DNA from: Oscillospiraceae bacterium
Lineage (GTDB): Bacteria; Bacillota; Clostridia; Oscillospirales; Oscillospiraceae
Length of the DNA stretch: 6,645 nt
Direction: 5' to 3'
Assembly (NCBI GenBank): GCA_016295615.1
Contig: JAEDKW010000059.1
Location: 1 to 6,645 of the forward strand
The notes below the pieces were generated by a model. It was not told where the DNA came from. It ran no database searches and was given only the letters and a program-made list of their open reading frames with translations. Shown one piece after another: positions 1 through 3,623 of this stretch (the first letter of the stretch is position 1; every line of letters begins with the position of its first letter). Position numbers and translations under genes: made by a program.

Positions 1-14
1 ATTTCGCTGATCTC

Positions 15-51
15 AGGAGGGGACAGGTCTGTCCCCTCCTTTTATATTTTT
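15..51 (+). terminator. Rho-independent terminator of an upstream gene
   Basis: Positions 15-25 pair perfectly with 30-40 (AGGAGGGGACA / TGTCCCCTCCT read across the stem), giving an 11-bp GC-rich stem with a GGTC loop. A T-rich tail follows at 40-51. The gene it ends lies off the left edge. A TGA at 8-10 could be its stop codon, but too little sequence is present to tell. Confidence 0.85.
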
Positions 52-130
52 CCCCCGTCTGAGCGGTCGAGGCACAAAGCGCAACGCGTTTCTGCGTACA
101 TGGCGCGGCGTTTCCTTAACGCATCTTTTC

Positions 131-159
131 TTGCATTTAAACGGCAGGTTTGTTATAAT
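131..159 (+). promoter_or_regulatory. Sigma-A promoter of the phosphatidyltransferase gene
   Basis: A TTGCAT -35 box (131-136) is followed after 17 nt by a perfect TATAAT -10 box (154-159). A TG at 151-152 makes an extended -10. Transcription should start near 166, giving a leader of about 44 nt before the ATG at 210. No other promoter is apparent between the upstream terminator and the gene. Confidence 0.8.
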
Positions 160-209
160 ATTTCATATACTATGGTAACATCCGCTGTCGTTTCAGGAAA
201 GGTCTGCCT

Positions 210-836
210 ATGATCGGTGTCTATGATTATACTGTCATTGCTACATACCTCTCGCTTCTTTTCGGTCTTGCCGGCATCTACTCCGCCTCGCGCGGCAATC
301 TTTTTGCGGCGATCCTCTTTTTGATGCTTGCAGGACTGCTTGACGCATTTGACGGCCGCATTGCCCGCACAAAGAAGAACCGTACCGACACCGAAAAGCG
401 CTTCGGCATCCAGATCGACTCGCTCAACGACCTCGTCTGCTTCGGCGTTCTGCCTGCCGCCATCGGCACGGCAATGGGCTGCACGGCGATCTGGTTCCTC
501 ACGACGATGGCATTCTTTACGCTCTGCGCGCTGATCCGCCTCGCCTACTTCAATGTTATGGAGGAGGAGCGGCAGGAGGGGACGAGTGAGGTGCGCAAGT
601 TCTATCTCGGCGTTCCCGTTACCTCCGCGTCGTTTATTGTTCCCGCCTATTATCTGCTTTCTCTCTACGGCGGACTGACGGACTACATCGTCTACGCCAT
701 CGGTCTTTTCGTGCTCGGCGTCGCTTTCATCGCCCCCGTCCGCGTGACAAAGCCGGGTCTGAAGGGCATCCTCTTTATGGGCTTGCTCGGCATCGCCGAA
801 TTGGTTTTGTTCCTGCTCTCCGTCCCGGGAAAATGA
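210..836 (+). CDS. pssA: CDP-alcohol phosphatidyltransferase, probably CDP-diacylglycerol-serine O-phosphatidyltransferase
   Basis: A 208-residue integral membrane enzyme that by family transfers a phosphatidyl group from CDP-diacylglycerol to a small alcohol; serine is most likely, making phosphatidylserine for phosphatidylethanolamine synthesis. The signature D-x2-DG-x2-AR...G-x3-D-x3-D is visible with D45, D48, G49, A52, R53, G66, D70 and D74, the metal and substrate residues of the class. Hydrophobic helices lie at about 7-25, 31-47, 75-110, 135-152, 158-175 and 186-204. A later GVPVTSA block resembles PssA proteins rather than PgsA. R53 and G66 are separated by 12 residues instead of the usual 8 or so. 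The start is supported by AGGAAAGG at 195-202, 7 nt upstream. The gene is monocistronic: own promoter, terminator just downstream. Serine as acceptor is inferred; inositol-phosphate or glycerol-phosphate use is less likely. Confidence 0.85.
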   Translation: MIGVYDYTVIATYLSLLFGLAGIYSASRGNLFAAILFLMLAGLLDAFDGRIARTKKNRTDTEKRFGIQIDSLNDLVCFGVLPAAIGTAMGCTAIWFLTTMAFFTLCALIRLAYFNVMEEERQEGTSEVRKFYLGVPVTSASFIVPAYYLLSLYGGLTDYIVYAIGLFVLGVAFIAPVRVTKPGLKGILFMGLLGIAELVLFLLSVPGK

Positions 837-872
837 GATCGCACACCGTTTTGGGCATCGGTCCTGCGAAGC

Positions 873-905
873 AAAAATCCTGCATCGAAACGATGCAGGA
901 TTTTT
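873..905. terminator. Bidirectional terminator between convergent pssA and gap
   Basis: Fifteen bases at 873-887 pair perfectly with 891-905 around an AAA loop. The core is TCCTGCATCG / CGATGCAGGA, flanked by five A residues on the left and a T run on the right. Because of the A and T flanks, the hairpin has a U tail on either strand, so it can end the + transcript of pssA (stop at 836) and the - transcript of gap (stop at 921). Confidence 0.9.
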
Positions 906-920
906 TATGTACAAACCTTT

Positions 921-1937
921 TTAATTGGCAGCGTCGACCCTGGCCATGTGCTTGATCAGCTCGCACAGGTTGTGAGTATAGCCCCATTCGTTGTCGTACC
1001 AGGCGATGAGCTTGACAAAATGCTCGTCAAGCATGATGCCGGCAGAGACGTCAAACACGCTCGGGCAGTCGTTGCCGATGAGGTCGGCGGAAACGACCTG
1101 TTCCCCGGTATAGGTAAGCACGCCCTTGAGATAGGTCTCGCTCGCCTCCCTGATGGCGGCGCAGATCTCCTCATAGGTGGTGGGAGTCTTCAGCCGCGCG
1201 GTCAGGTCGACCACGGAGACGTCCCCGCTGGGAACACGGAAGGCCATGCCGGTCAGCTTGCCGTTGAGCGAGGGGATGACCTTGCCGACCGCCTTGGCGG
1301 CGCCGGTGGAGGTCGGAATGATGTTGCCGTAAACGCTGCGGCAGCTGCGCCAGTCGCTTGCACCGCGGTCGTCAACGGTATTCTGCTTGTTGGTAGAGGC
1401 ATGGATGGTGGACATCAGACCTTCCTCAATGCCGAACTTCCTGTGCACGACCATCGCCAGCGGAGCCAGACAGTTGGTGGTGCAGGAGGCGTTGGAAATG
1501 ACCTTCATGTCGCTGGTGTAGGTATCGCTGTTGACGCCGTAGACAAACATCGGCGTGCCGTCCTTGGCGGGAGCGGAAATGATGACCTTTTTGGCGCCGC
1601 CGGCAAAATGGGCGCTCGCCTTTTCCGTCGTGGTATACACGCCGGTGGAATCGAGAATATACTCCGCGCCGACGCTCGACCAAGGGATCAGGCTTGCGTC
1701 AGACTCGCTGAACACCTTGATCCTGCGGCCGTTGACGATCAGATTCTCGTCATCACACTCGACCGTGCCGTTGAACGTCCGAAACACCGTATCGTATTTG
1801 AACAGATAGACCATCTGCGGAATATCCGCCTTGCGAAGGTTGATCGCGCAAACCTCGAACTCCTCCGGCTGCAGGCTCATAATACGCAGCGCCACCCGCC
1901 CGATACGGCCAAATCCGTTGATACCGACCTTAACCAT
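921..1937 (-). CDS. gap: Glyceraldehyde-3-phosphate dehydrogenase, phosphorylating (type I)
   Basis: A 338-residue cytoplasmic glycolytic enzyme of full family length. It oxidises glyceraldehyde-3-phosphate to 1,3-bisphosphoglycerate with reduction of NAD(P). The Rossmann motif INGFGRIGR is at 6-14, the catalytic block SNASCTTNC at 148-156 (C152 nucleophile), the general base H179 in STIHA, a STGAAKAVGKV segment from 210, and WYDNEWGY at 313-320. At the end of the second Rossmann strand the usual AIND (NAD-selecting Asp) reads AINLR (residues 31-35), and the later Pro near the active-site loop is R191, so cofactor preference is open. The ATG at 1937 is chosen because homology begins there and GGAGG at 1948-1952 lies 10 nt upstream; reading on to a TTG at 2042 adds 35 unlike residues and crosses the promoter. 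The leader carries a small hairpin (1968-1981). Confidence 0.97.
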   Translation of the reverse strand: MVKVGINGFGRIGRVALRIMSLQPEEFEVCAINLRKADIPQMVYLFKYDTVFRTFNGTVECDDENLIVNGRRIKVFSESDASLIPWSSVGAEYILDSTGVYTTTEKASAHFAGGAKKVIISAPAKDGTPMFVYGVNSDTYTSDMKVISNASCTTNCLAPLAMVVHRKFGIEEGLMSTIHASTNKQNTVDDRGASDWRSCRSVYGNIIPTSTGAAKAVGKVIPSLNGKLTGMAFRVPSGDVSVVDLTARLKTPTTYEEICAAIREASETYLKGVLTYTGEQVVSADLIGNDCPSVFDVSAGIMLDEHFVKLIAWYDNEWGYTHNLCELIKHMARVDAAN

Positions 1938-2001
1938 GTCTCTACATCCTCCAAAACTGTATTGTTGGGAGACGCCTCTCCGCAACGATTCGCCGCTACC
2001 T

Positions 2002-2029
2002 ATTATAGCAAATGCAAAATTTTTGTCTC
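2002..2029 (-). promoter_or_regulatory. Promoter of gap
   Basis: On the minus strand a perfect TATAAT (2002-2007) is preceded by TGC (2008-2010), an extended -10. GAGACA (2024-2029, four matches to TTGACA) lies 16 nt further upstream. Transcription should start near 1995, giving a leader of about 58 nt. The position rules out a start codon at 2042. Confidence 0.75.
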
Positions 2030-2071
2030 CTCTTTTCCCCAAAAAAGGTAGACGAATTTTTCGCTTCGCGA

Positions 2072-2145
2072 TTGTGTATTTTATACAAAAACAGGCAATA
2101 ACAATTGTTCATCTTATCCAAATATTCCGTACATTTGAAACGTTT
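2072..2145. promoter_or_regulatory. Cluster of short dyads upstream of the gap promoter, possible regulator sites
   Basis: This AT-rich stretch between the gap promoter and the regulator gene's terminator contains three dyads. They are TTGTGTATTTTATACAA (2072-2088, six of seven pairs), AACAATTGTT (2100-2109, perfect) and AAACGTTT (2138-2145, perfect). They lie about 75-150 nt upstream of the predicted gap start site. The first resembles the TTGT...ACAA shape of Rex operators but is one base too short. Any regulatory role is inferred. Confidence 0.25.
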
Positions 2146-2176
2146 TGTATGCCCTTCGCCCGCCAATTTGCGCGGC

Positions 2177-2204
2177 AAAAAGCTCCGCAGAAGCGGAGCT
2201 TTTT
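2177..2204 (-). terminator. Rho-independent terminator of the GntR-family gene
   Basis: AAAAAGCTCCGC (2177-2188) pairs perfectly with GCGGAGCTTTTT (2193-2204) around an AGAA loop, a 12-bp stem. On the minus strand the left A run becomes the U tail, 16 nt after the regulator's stop codon. It separates the regulator from gap, so the two are not one operon. Confidence 0.88.
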
Positions 2205-2220
2205 CATCGGTTCAGTTCTC

Positions 2221-2997
2221 TCAGTCAACGATACGCGCAAACGCCGTCGCGCCTTTTTGGAAGTGTACGTTCAGCTTCACGCGGTCTGCGCGCATATAGC
2301 TTGTGGTGTATTCGTAGGTATGACCGCTCTCGGTCGTCGTGCGGCGCTCGTGATAAAACGCCGGCGACCCGCTCAGGCAGTGCAGCAATCTTGCCTCGCG
2401 CTGCTCCAGCACCACCGCCTCATAGGTGTCCTCCGCAGAAAACGGTACGACGCCCACATGGTAGAGCAGGCTGTAAAAGCTGTGCGTCTCCAGCATTTCC
2501 CGCGTCAAGTTCGGGTAAATGTATTCGGGATAGTAGGACGTCTCCAGGATCAGCGGCTCCCCGTCCACGTTGCGCACGCGCGTGAAACAGTAGACCTTCG
2601 TGCCCTTTTCCAGCCCCATCAGCTCCGCAATGCGAAGCGACGGCGTGATGACCGCAAAATCCACCAGCGTGGAGGACGGCGTTTTCCCCATTTGGGAGAT
2701 CTCCGTCGTAAAGGAGTACTGCACGCCCTTGCGCCTTGCGTTCGGGTCGGTCACAAAGGTCCCCTTGCCGCGCTTGCGCACCACGAGACCCTCCTCCTCC
2801 AGCGCGCCGATCGCCTGACGCACGGTGTTGCGGCTGACGTCAAACTCCTTGCACAGCTCCGTTTCCGACGGCAGCAGATCCCCGACCTTCAGCGCGCCGG
2901 AGGTGATCGTGCGCTGAATGATGCCCATCAGCTGCGCATACAGCGGGATCTCGCTTTCAAGCGAGAGCTTATTCTTAAAAACAGGATTGTCTGTCAT
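2221..2997 (-). CDS. GntR-family transcriptional regulator, HutC/UTRA subfamily
   Basis: A 258-residue DNA-binding regulator. Residues about 13-84 form the GntR winged helix: PLYAQL near the start, PSETEL at 43-48, recognition helix VSRNTVRQA at 54-62, and wing RGKGTFV at 76-82. Residues about 93-250 match the UTRA ligand-binding fold of HutC-type members, with LETSYYPEYIYPNL at 151-164 and a closing EYTTSYMRADRVKL strand at 229-242. UTRA regulators usually bind small metabolites such as sugar phosphates, amino sugars or histidine-pathway compounds; the ligand here cannot be read from sequence. The ATG at 2997 is preferred, with GGAG at 3003-3006; a GTG at 3051 would add 18 Cys/Arg/Gly-rich residues unlike the family. 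The gene is monocistronic, divergent from the BlaI/M56 operon, with an inverted repeat around its promoter suggesting autoregulation. No obvious metabolic target gene is adjacent. Confidence 0.92.
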   Translation of the reverse strand: MTDNPVFKNKLSLESEIPLYAQLMGIIQRTITSGALKVGDLLPSETELCKEFDVSRNTVRQAIGALEEEGLVVRKRGKGTFVTDPNARRKGVQYSFTTEISQMGKTPSSTLVDFAVITPSLRIAELMGLEKGTKVYCFTRVRNVDGEPLILETSYYPEYIYPNLTREMLETHSFYSLLYHVGVVPFSAEDTYEAVVLEQREARLLHCLSGSPAFYHERRTTTESGHTYEYTTSYMRADRVKLNVHFQKGATAFARIVD

Positions 2998-3059
2998 GTG
3001 ATCTCCGTTCTGCCGCCCGGATCGACCGCACACGCAGCCATCCGCCGGCACATTTTGTT

Positions 3060-3102
3060 CTGGAATGTTTTTATTGTATCACATATTTTAGGAACATTCC
3101 AG
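3060..3102 (-). promoter_or_regulatory. GntR-gene promoter enclosed by a 10-bp inverted repeat (likely operator)
   Basis: CTGGAATGTT (3060-3069) and its exact reverse complement AACATTCCAG (3093-3102) are separated by 23 nt. Between them on the minus strand is TACAAT (3073-3078) with TG at 3080-3081, an extended -10 box. The right arm overlaps the expected -35 region, which is a poor match to consensus, and the left arm covers the predicted start site near 3066. The arms are 33 nt centre to centre, about three helical turns. Binding by the adjacent GntR protein is inferred. Confidence 0.6.
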
Positions 3103-3147
3103 TACTTTTTGCCCGCTCTGCCATTTATCTTACGCTTCATTTTCTGC

Positions 3148-3177
3148 TTGACAAATCTACGACAGTTGTAGTATACA
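3148..3177 (+). promoter_or_regulatory. Promoter of the BlaI/M56 operon
   Basis: A perfect TTGACA -35 box (3148-3153) is followed after 18 nt by TATACA (3172-3177, four of six consensus bases). The start site should fall near 3184. The spacer is filled by the first BlaI-type dyad, so repressor binding would block RNA polymerase directly. Confidence 0.75.
3159..3172 (+). promoter_or_regulatory. BlaI/MecI-type operator 1
   Basis: ACGACAGTTGTAGT is an imperfect dyad of the form ACGACAnnTGTmGT, matching the ACA...TGT core typical of BlaI, MecI and CopY operators. It lies between the -35 and -10 boxes of the operon promoter and differs from operator 2 at only two of 14 bases. Confidence 0.75.
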
Positions 3178-3184
3178 TAAATTA

Positions 3185-3198
3185 ACGACATTTGTCGT
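3185..3198 (+). promoter_or_regulatory. BlaI/MecI-type operator 2
   Basis: ACGACATTTGTCGT is a dyad with two perfect 6-bp arms and a central TT. It covers the predicted transcription start and is 26 nt centre to centre from operator 1, about two and a half helical turns. Two dimer sites in the promoter are typical of self-repressed bla and mec operons. Confidence 0.8.
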
Positions 3199-3238
3199 AG
3201 ATTTTAAAAACCTGATCCTGCGCCTGGAGGTTGACAAC

Positions 3239-3613
3239 ATGGAAGAGAAAAAGCGGCTGCCGGAGGCGGAGCTTGCCGTGATGCGTGCAATTTGGACGCA
3301 CGACGGCGAGGTCGCGCGCAGCGACATCGAAAGTGCGCTTTCCGCACACCATTGGACGGCAAACACCATCAACACTTACCTGACGCGCCTTTGCGAAAAG
3401 GGCTACCTCTCTGTCCGCAGGGAGGGGCGCGGCAACCTCTATACCGCGCTGGTCGACCGGGAAGCCTACCTGAAATACGACAGTCAGGAGACGCTCGCCA
3501 GGCTCTACGGCGGCTCGGTCAAGCGCTTTGTCGCCGCCCTGTGCGCGGAAAAGCCGCTGGAACAAAGCGAGATCGACGAGCTGCGCCGCTACCTCGACGA
3601 GCTGAGCCGATGA
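3239..3613 (+). CDS. BlaI/MecI-family transcriptional repressor
   Basis: A 124-residue cytoplasmic repressor of normal family length. Residues 5-75 are the winged helix: LPEAELAVMRAIW at 7-19, recognition helix in WTANTINTYLTRL at 39-51, wing RREGRGNLY at 60-68. Residues about 76-124 are the C-terminal dimerisation helices, with LYGG at 89-92 and a closing EIDELRRYL. In staphylococcal BlaI the induced cut is between Asn101 and Phe102; aligned on LYGG, the same place here is A100-L101, so cleavage, if it occurs, must use a different specificity. GGAGG at 3226-3230 sits 8 nt before the ATG. The stop at 3611-3613 is built into the Shine-Dalgarno of the next gene, so the two are cotranscribed and probably coupled. 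It should bind the two dyads in its own promoter and be relieved by the M56 partner. I leave out the blaI symbol because beta-lactam sensing is not supported. Confidence 0.93.
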   Translation: MEEKKRLPEAELAVMRAIWTHDGEVARSDIESALSAHHWTANTINTYLTRLCEKGYLSVRREGRGNLYTALVDREAYLKYDSQETLARLYGGSVKRFVAALCAEKPLEQSEIDELRRYLDELSR

Positions 3614-3623
3614 GGAGGACATC

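Noticed and set aside
153..914. 253-codon minus-strand frame opposite pssA
   Set aside because: It is a charged, compositionally biased shadow that overlaps both the pssA promoter and the shared terminator.
1938..2042. Upstream TTG start for GAPDH
   Set aside because: It adds 35 unrelated residues and lies upstream of the TATAAT box, so it would not be in the transcript.
948..2051. 367-codon open frame on the plus strand opposite gap
   Set aside because: It mirrors the gap gene, which is unmistakable on the minus strand. It has no motifs and spans the gap promoter.
2998..3051. Upstream GTG start for the GntR protein
   Set aside because: It adds 18 residues unlike the family. The ATG at 2997 has a GGAG and matches the normal N-terminus.
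1831..3171. 446-codon plus-strand frame opposite the GntR gene
   Set aside because: It crosses a promoter, a terminator and two intergenic regions. The translation is Arg/His-rich noise.
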